DNA of 61,859 bases from Paramacrobiotus metropolitanus (Eukaryota; Tardigrada; Eutardigrada; Parachela; Macrobiotidae). The translations under genes were made by a program, and so were the position numbers. Location of the stretch: positions 1-61,859 of the forward strand of contig NW_026570523.1 in the NCBI RefSeq assembly GCF_019649055.1, read 5' to 3'. Positions 42,301-55,465 of this stretch are shown in pieces; position 1 is the first letter of the stretch; each line of letters opens with the position of its first letter. The notes under the pieces are model-generated. The model had not been told where the DNA came from. It was given only the letters and a program-made list of their open reading frames with translations, and made no database searches.

Positions 42301-42699
42301 TGTCCGGGCTGAAATAGTGCTCCGACCAAAGTTTCCGGGCTGATATAGTGCTCGGACCAAAGTGTCCGGCTCCAAATAGTGTCTGACCATAGTGCCCGGG
42401 CTGAAATAGTGCTCCGACCAAAGTGTCCGGGCTGAAATAGTGCTCCGACCAAAGTGTCCGGGCTGAAATAGTGCTCCGACCAAAGTTTCCGGGCTGATAT
42501 AGTGCTCCGACCAAAGTGTCCGGCTCCAAATAGTGCTCCGACCATAGTGCCCGGGCTGAAATACTGCTCCGACTAAAGTGTCCGGGCTGAAATAGTGCTC
42601 CGACCAAAGTGCCCGGTCAAAATAGTGCTCCGACCAAAGTGTCAGGGCTGAAATAGTGCTCCGACCAAAGTGTCCGGTCAAAATAGTGCTCTGACCAAA
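39313..42699 (-). repeat. Right 31 bp array of the foldback, with higher-order structure
   Basis: About 110 units, opposite in sense to the left array. Recurrent variants (tttccgggctgatatagtg, tgtccggctccaaatagtg, tgcccgggctgaaatattg) come in a preferred order, so blocks of several units were amplified together. ORFs of up to 542 codons on the minus strand are by-products: three 31 bp units make a 31-residue peptide period read through all three frames. Confidence 0.9.
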
Positions 42700-42871
42700 G
42701 CGTCCGGGTTGAGACGCTCTCAGGAACTTCAGGTCACATCGAGAATGCAAAAATTTTTGAGTGGGCAAAATTTACGGCGGACGTTTTTTCGGCCCCCGGA
42801 CGGTTTGGTCGGTTTAACGACTAAAACTTCCGCCGGACGTCTTGGTCGTCCGGACGTTTTGGTCGGTTACA
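42700..42871 (-). repeat. Foldback right TIR
   Basis: Reverse complement reads TGTAACCGACCAAAACGTCC and follows the left TIR almost base for base to gagcgtctcaacccgga. Confidence 0.85.
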
Positions 42872-42877
42872 TACGTT

Positions 42878-43053
42878 ACCTAGGAGTCGACATTGAGCAG
42901 CACCTTAAATGGAGCAATCACCTCGAGAGAGTCGAGAAGAATGCAAACTACGGGATATCCATGATTAATCGGGCAAAGGAAGGGTTAAGTTGGTCTCAAC
43001 TTCGGAGCCTTTATCATGCCTGCATCCAATCACATTTGGACTATTGTTTAACT
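42878..43053 (+). pseudogene. LINE ORF2 fragment 4
   Basis: Reads YLGVDIEQHLKWSNHLERVE, GLSWSQLRSLYHACIQSHLD and YC, the RT thumb-proximal region of Jockey/CR1-type LINEs, directly after the foldback's right TACGTT. Cut by the 479 bp insertion. Confidence 0.8.
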
Positions 43054-43532
43054 TTTTTTTATTATCAACTTGTACAAGCCAATGCCATTTACGTTAAAAC
43101 TTTAAATACCCAATAATCAGAACAAGAAAAATAACTCTTCTAACTCTCGAGAACACCCGACCGTCCCCAGGACAGAAGCCGCGTTTCCGCGCTGAATTTC
43201 CACACTTATACGTTGCCACAAATAATGAACAGCGCGCTTCTCCCGTTTGTTCTTTGATACGCCGGCCGACTTCATTGATGAACTGGTGGGTACTTTCACA
43301 ACTTCCATAGTTTCGAGTGCCACTGGCTGGAAAAAATGCCGATCAGTGAGTTCGGAATATAGGTTCCGCTTCCGCACTTCCGCGTCTTCAGCAGCCGAGC
43401 CCGCTGCTTCTGAACAGCCAGCTATATACGAAGTAGCGAATGTCACAAACTGTTACATCCCATATCAGAGGGAGGCCATTTCTCCATGGGAAGAGTGATA
43501 AGCCGTCTGGCCGCTTCCCGTCCAGTCTGCAC
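43054..43532 (-). mobile_element. 5'-truncated LINE tail of another family
   Basis: Flanked by an 11 bp duplication ATTGTT(T/C)AACT (43043-43053 and 43533-43543). A T-run (43054-43060) at the left end is the poly(A) of a minus-strand insertion. It carries the coding end listed separately. Target-primed retrotransposition explains all three features. Confidence 0.7.
43117..43446 (-). pseudogene. C-terminal end of a LINE polyprotein
   Basis: Reads RKRNLYSELTDRHFFQPVAL, ETMEVVKVPTSSSMKSAGVS and LWQRISVEIQRGNAASVLGT. The LQRIS-x-IQRGNAxS-type ending preceded by FxPxALET is a pattern I associate with the C-termini of LINE-type proteins in invertebrates. The full polyprotein is not present. Confidence 0.5.
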
Positions 43533-43938
43533 ATTGTTCAACTGTGTGGACGTTAGCGTCTGTGGCACTGAAGAAAGGACTGGCTAAACTACAACGCAAA
43601 GCATTGCTGGCCATGACTGCATACAAAGGCCCATTCAAGCGGACTTTGTATCAGGAACCTTGAAGCACTCCCATCCTCCATCGACGGAAGCAGAGCGAAG
43701 CGGTGTGGCTTTCAGAATCTGGAACAAAAGCAAATTTCCCGTGCCAGATTTTCCGTCTCGACTCGTGAACTTCCGTGATGTGAGACAACACTACAACCTG
43801 CGGATTGGTAACCGTGTGGATATAAAAGTGAAGAAGAAGATCGGCGAGTTCACTTTCGCTTTACGACTGAAGCAGCTGCCTGAACACGTGCAGAAATTTT
43901 GTACTCGGAAACTGTTGGGTTTATTAAGTTTGTTTTAA
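43533..43938 (+). pseudogene. LINE ORF2 fragment 5 (C-terminus)
   Basis: Continues after the duplication as STVWTLASVALKKGLAKLQR, KALLAMTAYKGPFKRTLYQ, then after a frame change ERSGVAFRIWNKSKFPVPDF, HYNLRIGNRV and a final helix LKQLPEHVQKFCTR. The KLQRKA...H.LR series is the usual LINE C-terminal region. The 3' noncoding tail reaches roughly 44110, with a repeated gtaatgtcatt and an AT-rich end. Confidence 0.7.
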
Positions 43939-44117
43939 AGGCATTGGACTTGAAGTGGTAGTTGGATAGCATGTTTTTATATTTCTTGTTTCTTTTCATT
44001 TTTGATTTTCAACCAGACAAGGTAATGTCATTTTAACACCTGTAATGTCATTGTCGAAGTCCCATGAATGGGTTGTCTGCTCCAGGAAGAATACGAGTAA
44101 TAATATTATAAATGCCT

Positions 44118-45230
44118 CAGATACCGAGGTCACCCCGCATTCAGCCTCATCTACCCGGCAGTAACCCCGTTACTGTTGCCCAATAGGCGACGAGGGGACC
44201 AGATGAACGGTTTTGTCCAGACAGAGCGTCGATCAGACCGCTAAACCACCATCTGCAAGTGCAACCGAGGGTGCCTCTCGTACTTTGATTCGGATATCGA
44301 GGTTTGGATTCCTTGGATACCGAGGCAATCCCGGAACCAACTGAAGACCTCGGATTGAAGTTCAGAAGAACGGTATTACCCGGTCTATATTGCCCAATTA
44401 GGCGACTAGACACGAAACTGACGGTTTTGCCCGAACGAAAAGCTTGCAACATCGCCGCAACTCACGAAGCGGACCCAACAAGGTCCCTATGTATCACTTC
44501 AACTTCACCACCAACCCTATAGAAGCCCGAAGTCAACCGGTCCATGTTGCCCAATAGGTAACCGGACACGAAAATACGGTTATTGTCTGGCCAAAACCTC
44601 GGAATACCGGCACTTTACCGAATGATTCCCCACCAAAGTGGCCCAATAGGTCTTATTCCCTACTCAGAGGATACCGTTACGGATCTTGCGGATGGCAACG
44701 CCGTCTGTCCCATCAATTCACCCTATGAATCCTGCGTCAGACGTAAGTCCGACCCTGGCTTACTCGGCTATGGGAATTCCAGTCGTTTTTGCCTCCGCAG
44801 AAAGCGTTAAACCTACCACAGGCGAGATGTTAACTAAACATGATAATATGTCATGCTATGGCACAGCGGATGCTGCAACCGAAGTTTTGGAGGTAGACTT
44901 AAGCCGTTACCACACTGATGATTTCTCGTGGTCTTTACGGATGAGGGCACGGCAGCAAGCAATTCTCTACGTGTTGACCTGACATTACCGACTAACTCTC
45001 TGGAGTCTGGACTAACCTCCTGGCGGGCGAAAATCTTTGACCGAAATTATCGTTGTCGGAATGGAAGCGGCCTATTGAATCGGTTATTGAATTTTCGAAT
45101 ATTAGGCGACCAACGTACTATCCCTTGCGAAAGGGAATGCCAGAAACGGTACAGCCCAGACAATCCCATAAATGATAAAACGATAGAACTGACTCTGCTA
45201 TGCGGCCTAATGTGCTTTCTCTCCTAGGAC
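44118..45230 (+). repeat. Element 2 3' noncoding domain (proposed)
   Basis: GC-rich repetitive DNA with GCCCAATAGG-type motifs at 44178, 44392 (with an extra T), 44549 and 44641, and several ccgagg motifs. These are the reverse complements of the reiterated motifs at 57.8-60.7 kb, so this copy reads in + sense. Its position and sense fit the downstream end of element 2 (24160-27300, +), with the LINE inserted between them. No credible coding. Confidence 0.55.
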
Positions 45231-45322
45231 ACGGTCTACAGTAGATACATAGAGTCAGAACGCTGTTATTTGCAGTTTTTGTATGATACAAGTGTATTAC
45301 GCTTCTATAAATCAATTTCGTA

Positions 45323-46261
45323 CAGAGGGTTATTCAGCCAAGTGTGTTCACTTTCGAAAAAAAATTCTTATAAATCGGCTTTTGGTTGGAGTTTCGCCAT
45401 AAACGTTTTACTAAAACGACAAAATAGTTTGACTATTTTTTGCAAATTTTGGTGAGAATCCAGCTTCATATGCATTCCTTATCGGCTGTTGACCAGAAGA
45501 CTTCGACTTCAAATCCTTGACCAGTCGAAATTTCGCTTTTATTTGGATGGTTTCAAAAGGCAAGTCAGTTTCTTGAATCTACACGTTTACAACTTGAAAA
45601 AACGATGATCCGGATTATTTTATGGGGAAATCGATGTAATGCTTTCCCGGTTGAGTGTGTAGGAACGGTTGGAAAAAACGCGAAAAAGGGAATAAACCCG
45701 CGGGAACCGTGCCCGTTGTGCGAATTCTTACACACCGAAATGCAGCAATCCTTTTCGTCCTCCCACAAACCAGAGCTGTAGCGGAGGTCTTTATTGATCG
45801 CTTTAAGGGTCTATTGTTTGCGAAAAACGTTCCGTGGCTCCAGCCAGGCGGGGAAGCAACCTTCATCCCGAACCAGGATGGTGCTCCCGGGACGCAGTGC
45901 CGACCCGACCGGGCCTGCTTCCCAATCGTGAAAAAAACTAGTTGATCCAACAGAAAAATGTTTGCTGAATACCCCTGACACGTTTTCGATGGAATAGTTT
46001 GTGAACCCAAATTTTAAGGGATTTTTTATTCAAAGGCACGGCAGTTGCTGTACCTGAACTGGTCGACTGTTGGCAACATGTCTTGTCAGGCATTTAATTT
46101 TTTCTTGTGTCAAAGGGTAATGAAATCTAAACTTAATCATATTTTTATTACGGCTGAATGTTGTGGCTATCCGATAAAATATCTAAAAAAGCAATATGAT
46201 CTTGTGGGGACTAAATATAAATTTTTCAAAAAGTGAACACACTTGGCTGAATAACCCTCTG
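45323..46261. mobile_element. Tc1/mariner-type element, 939 bp
   Basis: Perfect 32 bp TIRs starting CAGAGGGTTATTCAGCCAAG, each bordered by TA (45321-45322 and 46262-46263), the Tc1/mariner target site. The interior has only broken ORFs. A plus-strand NQDGAP (near 45871) resembles the QQDxAP catalytic motif, so it may be a shortened dead autonomous copy. Confidence 0.75.
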
Positions 46262-46606
46262 TATTCATATTTAAATTGCTCCATCAACTGAGCCGTTTCT
46301 TCTTTGTTCGGTTTCTACAGCTTCACAATTGAGCAGCGTCGTCTAGTAAGCCCGGCTAATGAAAATGCTGCTTTCTGTAAAATTTTGCTTGTTTTCCATA
46401 CTTGACTAAGGAGAATCCGTTTTATACTAAGTTTTCGCCTCTTCAGTTACATTTGGTGCCATTTATTGACAGAAACGCCAGAGCCTTCAGTTGCATCTGC
46501 GCAAAATCTGGCGATCAGTAGTTTTTGAAATAACAACTTAAGAGTTTATCATAAATTACGGCAGACTTCCCGACTTCTTGTGTTTAGGTTTGCCGGTTTT
46601 CGTATC

Positions 46607-48146
46607 CTAAGTGTACGTACAGCCGCCTACGTCCTCATAGCAGACCTGAAAATTAGTGTATTTTGTAGAATGACAAGGGGAAATCAAGATATATTGAAGC
46701 ACAAGCAAGTCTCTTCTTACGAGCACGTCTTTGTAGCCGGTCTGATACGGTGTGCTCTGCACTCCAGGAGACACGGAAAACCGCAACGTCTGACAACACG
46801 TACCGGACGTTACGGCGCTTCCAGGTGCACCAGCTGCTGGAGTTACAGTAGCGCCTGCGTCGCAAGCCGGTAAGTTGCCGTTGTACGATTGTCCGTATAT
46901 TCCGATTGTGTCGGTGTTAGGTTTACCAGTAAGGATATTATAATTACTAATAAAAATCTGTGAATCTCCGCCCACATTTGATATAACATCCGGGGAATAT
47001 ATCCCACCATTAGCGGTATTTGGAGTTCCCAAGCCAGCAACAGGAACTGCGTCTTTTGCCAGATCGAAAATAACAGGCATCAGTGGAGGTACGTTAGTTG
47101 CCTACAGAGACCCGTTTAAAAGACGTTTCCTGGCGCAAAAGTGTTGCAGTTTGCGCCAGACAGTGTTTCAGGGCTCAACTTCTAGAGTTAATTTTAAATA
47201 GGCGTACCGAAAATGTTAGCTGAGGATACAGCCATATACTACGTTGCTCCGTTGACCCAGCAGTCTGTTGGTCGGCAATAGAGGTTCCAGGTGGGAAACC
47301 AAGACAAACGCGAGCACTATCTGGGCCTATCAATCCAAACGTGCAAGATCCGAAGTTGAACTGAAACCATCCTTAAATTATGGCATACCATGCATGCAGT
47401 ATCTGGCTAGATAGTTATCGTTCAGAAGCCTAACACCATTAAACTGCATTCGCTCTAGTTTTTATTCTAAAATCTGAATATTTCAGCGTTGCGCAACTGG
47501 AGAGCTACCGTAACACGTACCGTAACATTGATGCTATTTGATGCTTGGCCGCTTGGCAGGTTAACAACTGTGACTTCGTACGTTTGTGAAAGGTTTTGTG
47601 TGACCACGTAAGTTGCGCTCCTGTACCACTTCCCAGTCGTAGGATCAACGTCCACGTAGTGAGTTCCATCTGCTTTGTTACTGGCAATTACTTCTGCCAC
47701 CACGAATTGACTAGAGCTACTGCCACAACCATTTGAGATCTGGAAAAGAACACACCAAGTTTTTGCTTTTGAAAATTGTAATGAATGAAACAACAAACAG
47801 ACAGTACCGTAAGGTCTCCTCCAATGACTTGGTTATTGTTGTAATCACAAGGTACATCTACAGATGTTGGCCCAGATAAGGTGATGCTGCATGACTGAAT
47901 GTTGCACGTAGATCCAATAGTGCAACTGCTGCTGGAAGCGCAGAACTTCGAATATAATGTCGTACTGCTTTGTGTAGTGGAGTTGCAGTACGTCTTACAA
48001 GTACTGACAGCAATCACGTTATTTGTGGACGAGCAACGCGAACTGACAACTGAAGCATTTGCGCTGCATTGCCTGGTTGTCAACTGCGCAACCGTGTTCT
48101 CCACACAGAAAACTGAAAAAAAGGATAAAACTATAACCAAAACCAT
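46607..48146 (-). CDS. Secreted Cys/Ser-rich protein, four exons
   Basis: Best host gene. Exon 1 48146-47808 starts with signal peptide MVLVIVLSFFSVFCVENTVA and is Ser/Thr/Cys-rich (TRQCSANASVVSSRCSSTNN). Intron 1 is 68 bp (gt at 47807, ag at 47740). Exon 2 47739-47521 (alternative end 47509) begins ISNGCGSSSSQF and has a strand-rich, extracellular look (HYVDVDPTTGKWY). Exon 3 47360-47208 (FNFGSCTFGLIGPDSARVCL). Exon 4 47101-46607 (ATNVPPLMPVIFDLAKDAVP, later CCQTLRFSVSPG) ends VCYEDVGGCTYT at TAG. All introns are phase 0 and each donor is CG followed by GTAC. The product is about 400 residues. I do not recognise the family; paired Cys suggest a disulphide-bonded extracellular protein. No frame damage was seen. 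Confidence 0.7.
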
Positions 48147-48213
48147 TTTCAGTAAATATGCAACACGCAGGTCTGAAAGCGCGCTTCTTCAGCTGGATTG
48201 CTGTTAGGGTTCG

Positions 48214-48223
48214 TATAAATATA
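48214..48223 (-). promoter_or_regulatory. TATA box of the secreted-protein gene
   Basis: Minus-strand TATATTTATA lies about 70 bases upstream of the ATG, allowing a 5' UTR of roughly 40 bases. Confidence 0.5.
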
Positions 48224-48230
48224 GTCGTAT

Positions 48231-52237
<4,007 letters not shown>

Positions 52238-53330
52238 TCAGTTACGCGAATGGTACAGCGGGAAGCAGGACTTATGCAACCGAACATTGTACTTCCCACA
52301 CTTCTGTCGCGCTGAAATGCCACGACAGTGCTTGCATTCACCACGTTTGCACTTCTCCGGAATGTGCTGTATGTTGTCGAATCTTACTGTGCTGGACACC
52401 GGCGTTCTCGGTCCCGTTCGGACACTGGGCTGTTCTGTTCCAGACAGCAGCAGCCCCTCTACCAGCTCCGTCAGAAACTGAATTTGCGTAAGATTTCCGC
52501 CAACTTCTTTGTGGACACGCCAAGCCGCAACGGTCATCAAGGCAATGCTGTTAGCAAAAAATGGCCACCACCACTTTTTGGACCGCATCATTGGTCGGAA
52601 ATTACTAATGAATCGATCACACAAATCTACGCCGCCCATGAATCTGTTGTAGCTGGCGATCATCTTCGGCTGAGTGATATCGATTGGCTACTTTGCCGAT
52701 GCGCTTCAACGTCTTGCTTTCCCAAGCGGCAAAACTGTGTCATAATTAGAAGCCAAGCAAACGGGGTGTTATCGTGCCACTTCACTGTTACAATATCCTT
52801 CGTGGAGTAGCCTACGTAATGTCCTCGAGCGGTTTTTTTTGAATTTCTTGTTATCTGGGAATGGACACTTCAGCAAACGATTCTCACCCACAGTGCCGGT
52901 AGCTTTGTATTTTAGCTTTCGCAGTTCATCAAGTAAGGAGTAAAAAAATTGTCAAAAAAAACCGTGTGGAGCTCTGGATTGTCGACATGGCTCAGCAGCG
53001 ACAACACGACTCTTGACCCAAGAGGCTTTAGAGTTACCGCGGCCTCCTTTCCGGTATAGCCAAAAAAAACGGATAACCGCTAGCGCCACAAATCACCCAC
53101 AACTTGTAGCCGAATCTACAAGGCTTCCCACGCATAAATATTTTGCAGGAATGATGTCCGAAGTAGGGAATCATCTGTCCATCCACACTCAGATTCTCTT
53201 CAAACCAGCCAAACTGCAGGAGTTTCTTTTTCACAATGTCCATGAAGGGGTTGACCTTTGCCAAATGTCGCCTGTACTAAATGGTCGTTGTCGGCCAGAT
53301 GCAGAAACTTTTTGATTTCCTAGAACAACG
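52238..53330 (-). pseudogene. piggyBac transposase, decayed
   Basis: Reading leftwards: IKKFLHLADNDHL, KVNPFMDIVKKKLLQFG, ENLSVDGQMIPYFGHHSCKI (first catalytic Asp region), KPCRFGYKLWVICGASGYPF, then in shifting frames SRVVLSLLSHVDNPELHTVF with FDNFFT (second Asp region). After that come YNRFMGGVDLCDRFISNFRP, SKKWWWPFFANS and a C-terminal Cys/His zinc domain (CKRGECKHCRG, then CFPLYH). The family cuts and pastes at TTAA. Frame changes near 53034 and 52663 and in-frame stops make it inactive. The left end could lie near 51900-52000, but no TTAA-flanked terminus was fixed. Confidence 0.85.
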
Positions 53331-54199
53331 TTTTTAATGAAAATAATTTTAAAATAACATTTCGAAAATTTTTGTCAGTTTCCCCCCTAGGGGAAATAAC
53401 TTCTAGTTCTAAAATACTAAACCTTTACAAAATTTAATGACTTTTTCTAGTAGAGCTGAATATTCCCTACAATTCTTCTGCTGGACCGGAAGTACGAATT
53501 CCTCATAGTTTTCGAGATACTAACCAAACCCCCTGAGAAATACGGATTTCTCTTGAAAAAAACTTACTTCGAAACGGCTCCTCGTAATCTGATAAGACAC
53601 TGCTGGGAAATCGAACAAAGCAGAGCGCGTCCAAAAATGCCGCTGCGAAGGCAACTGGAGAATTCCGCTGTAAATAATTATGCCCACAAAATAACGCAGA
53701 TCCTGTTCAGAACACTTCAGCTCGCACTGAATCCGCGGATATGATCTGCCAACTGATAACCATGCAATGCAGCATATCCGCGATCAGTATTAGAGAAGAT
53801 CCGTATCTCAGGTGCGCGATGGGCGGCAGCTTTGATGTGCGCGCACAGACGTCACGGAACGCTTTCCCATACTTGGTTTAGATGATTATTACACAAAATT
53901 AGTAATACTTATCGGAAAACAAAAAATCTATCCAAATACTACAGATTTTATACTACAAGGTGGTATAAGTCTCATATTTTGGTCAATAAGCGCTGATTTG
54001 AACTTTAGTGGTAAAGTACGAGTACGCCGGCTGTACAGTCGTGACTCATAGTGTGAGCATTTGTATGACTTCACCGAGTTGCGTTAACCATCGTCTGTTA
54101 GAAACGAGTATGTTTTAGCATTTTATCGAAAGTTGTGTTTGCTTGACCGATAATATGTACAATACAGCTGTATTCATACTGCATTGAAATTTGGTTGTG

Positions 54200-54870
54200 A
54201 CTGATGAAGGCCGACTGCAGGGTGATCCGGTAGTGCAAGACGAAATATTGCAAGTGCCGGATGATTGTGTGTATCAAGAATCCCCTGCAGAGTTGGTGAA
54301 GTGAATTTAGAGCCAGACGATAAATCCGGCAGACGTGTCACTGCTAGCAAACTATGCACTCACTGTGCTGAAATCAACAAGATTGTTGTGAAGGATTTGA
54401 TGCCTGGAAATGGCCGATTATACTTCAGTGTTGACTCTGCAGAAAGCGAAAACGAAGAAAATTTCACTAATTATCCCCCGGAGCTCATTCACAGTTAAAC
54501 ACCTGCTGGACTACCACCTCATGGACTTTTCCTGAGCCGAGCACATTAGTCATGCTTTTACGGAATTTCAACGGAAAGGCAGGTTTGGTCAACGCAGCCA
54601 GAATGGTTGTGCGATTTATTCACGACAATCATCTGGATGCGGAAGTGTTGACCGGTGAATGTGCTGGACAGCTGGTTTTTTTGCCGCGCGTGGTTTTAAC
54701 AGCGTCGGAACTCAGTATGCCTTTCAGTATCAAGCGAAAGCAGTTTCCTGTTCGCGTAGCATTCGCGATGACTATAAACAAGTCACAAGGACAGACGCTG
54801 AAACGACTCAGGCTGTACCTGCACAGCCTGTTTTCTCCCAGGGAGAAACTCTATGTAGCGTTTTTGTAAA
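54200..54870 (+). pseudogene. Helitron Pif1-like helicase, C-terminal part
   Basis: Three frames together read the end of a Helitron helicase: GDPVVQDEILQVPDDCVYQE, then CAEINKIVVKDLMPGNGRLY, NYPPELIHS-stop-TPAGLPPHG, then from 54552 MLLRNFNGKAGLVNAARMVV, GQLVFLPRV, FPVRVAFAMTINKSQGQTLK and REKLYVAFL. The MTINKSQGQT block is helicase motif V/VI of the Pif1 superfamily. Replication initiator (HUH) and helicase N-terminus are missing. Broken by stops at 54282 and 54496. Confidence 0.85.
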
Positions 54871-55220
54871 CGAAACTCTGTTTCGTCTTTTACTTCGATA
54901 AAGGTAAAGGTTGCTTCGGGGCAGATACGTGACAGAGTTAGTATTTACACGCGCAATGTTGTGTTTCCTGATATTTTTTAATTAAGTGTTTTGGAAAGTG
55001 TATTACGTACTGAAGTGATTTTTTGTTGCGTGATTTGTGTTTCGCCAATTTACTGCATATGCAAAAAAACGATTAAGGACAGCCATGAGAAACTATATCC
55101 TCGTTTGGGAAATAAAGTTTCCGGTCTAAGATCGTCATTGCAGGGAAAGGAACGGCCAAATTTTCCAGAAAACTATTATTGAGAACTGTGAACTCTGCTA
55201 TAATAAGATCGCGTTATTTA

Positions 55221-55247
55221 TTCCGCGCAATTTGCCCGGGGTCTGCT
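55221..55247 (+). mobile_element. Helitron 3' terminus
   Basis: Hairpin CCGCGC (55221-55226), AATTT, GCCCGG (55232-55237; one mismatch), then GGTCTG and CTAG (55244-55247) followed by T. It lies 370 bases after the helicase end in the right sense and has the same tip as 5641-5671. Confidence 0.8.
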
Positions 55248-55465
55248 AGTTGCAGTGTAAATGCGGCAAAATGCATAACTGGAAAAATCCGAAATAAAAT
55301 GCAAAAATAACCCAGCTAATGTCCTCTTCGTGCAGCGTGTCCGCTCATTTCTCCAATATCTCCGGAGAGCTGTGCTGTCCGGTCCCGCGAGGAATATCGC
55401 TTTGTCCCGTCTCTGCTTCATCTCGATGCGGCTTTTCGGCCGGTCTTCAAGCGCGTTTGCGCCCT

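Larger units (their letters stand above)
35915..42871. mobile_element. 6957 bp foldback transposon with 31 bp repeat arrays
   Basis: Starts TGTAACCGAC and ends GTCGGTTACA, flanked by a 6 bp duplication TACGTT (35909-35914 and 42872-42877), and splits the LINE. TIRs are about 170 bp with few mismatches. Inside the TIRs are arrays of a 31 bp unit: about 18 units on the left (+ sense) and about 110 on the right (- sense), so the arms can fold back over their full length. The middle 2.7 kb is unique. No transposase was found. Confidence 0.85.
27361..43938 (+). mobile_element. Non-LTR retrotransposon (LINE) fragmented by four insertions
   Basis: Five plus-strand fragments read colinearly through one LINE ORF2 C-terminal half: 27361-27949, 34865-35221, 35597-35914, 42878-43053 and 43533-43938, about 1.8 kb in total. 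Motifs run in order from the pre-RT region through FRPISLL, FLDFNKAFDSVSH, GVPQG, VLGPILF, FADDT, YLGVDIEQHLKW and HLDYC to the C-terminal thumb. Between them lie a 6.9 kb repeat element, a 375 bp insertion, a 6957 bp foldback and a 479 bp LINE tail. Style resembles Jockey/CR1-like LINEs. The 5' part is missing. Confidence 0.8.

Noticed and set aside
39120-42768. ORFs of 471, 343, 325, 542, 305 and 264 codons on the minus strand as repeat proteins
   Set aside because: All are frames of the same 31 bp tandem array with no start context, domain or codon bias; the three frames give the same 31-residue cycle.
35915-42871. Polinton/Maverick (6 bp duplication)
   Set aside because: Although the duplication is 6 bp, there is no polymerase, integrase, capsid or ATPase coding; the element is made of repeat arrays.
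45655-46010. ORFs in the mariner-type element as an intact transposase
   Set aside because: Only a QDGAP-like fragment is seen; the catalytic DDE series and N-terminal helix-turn-helix are absent.
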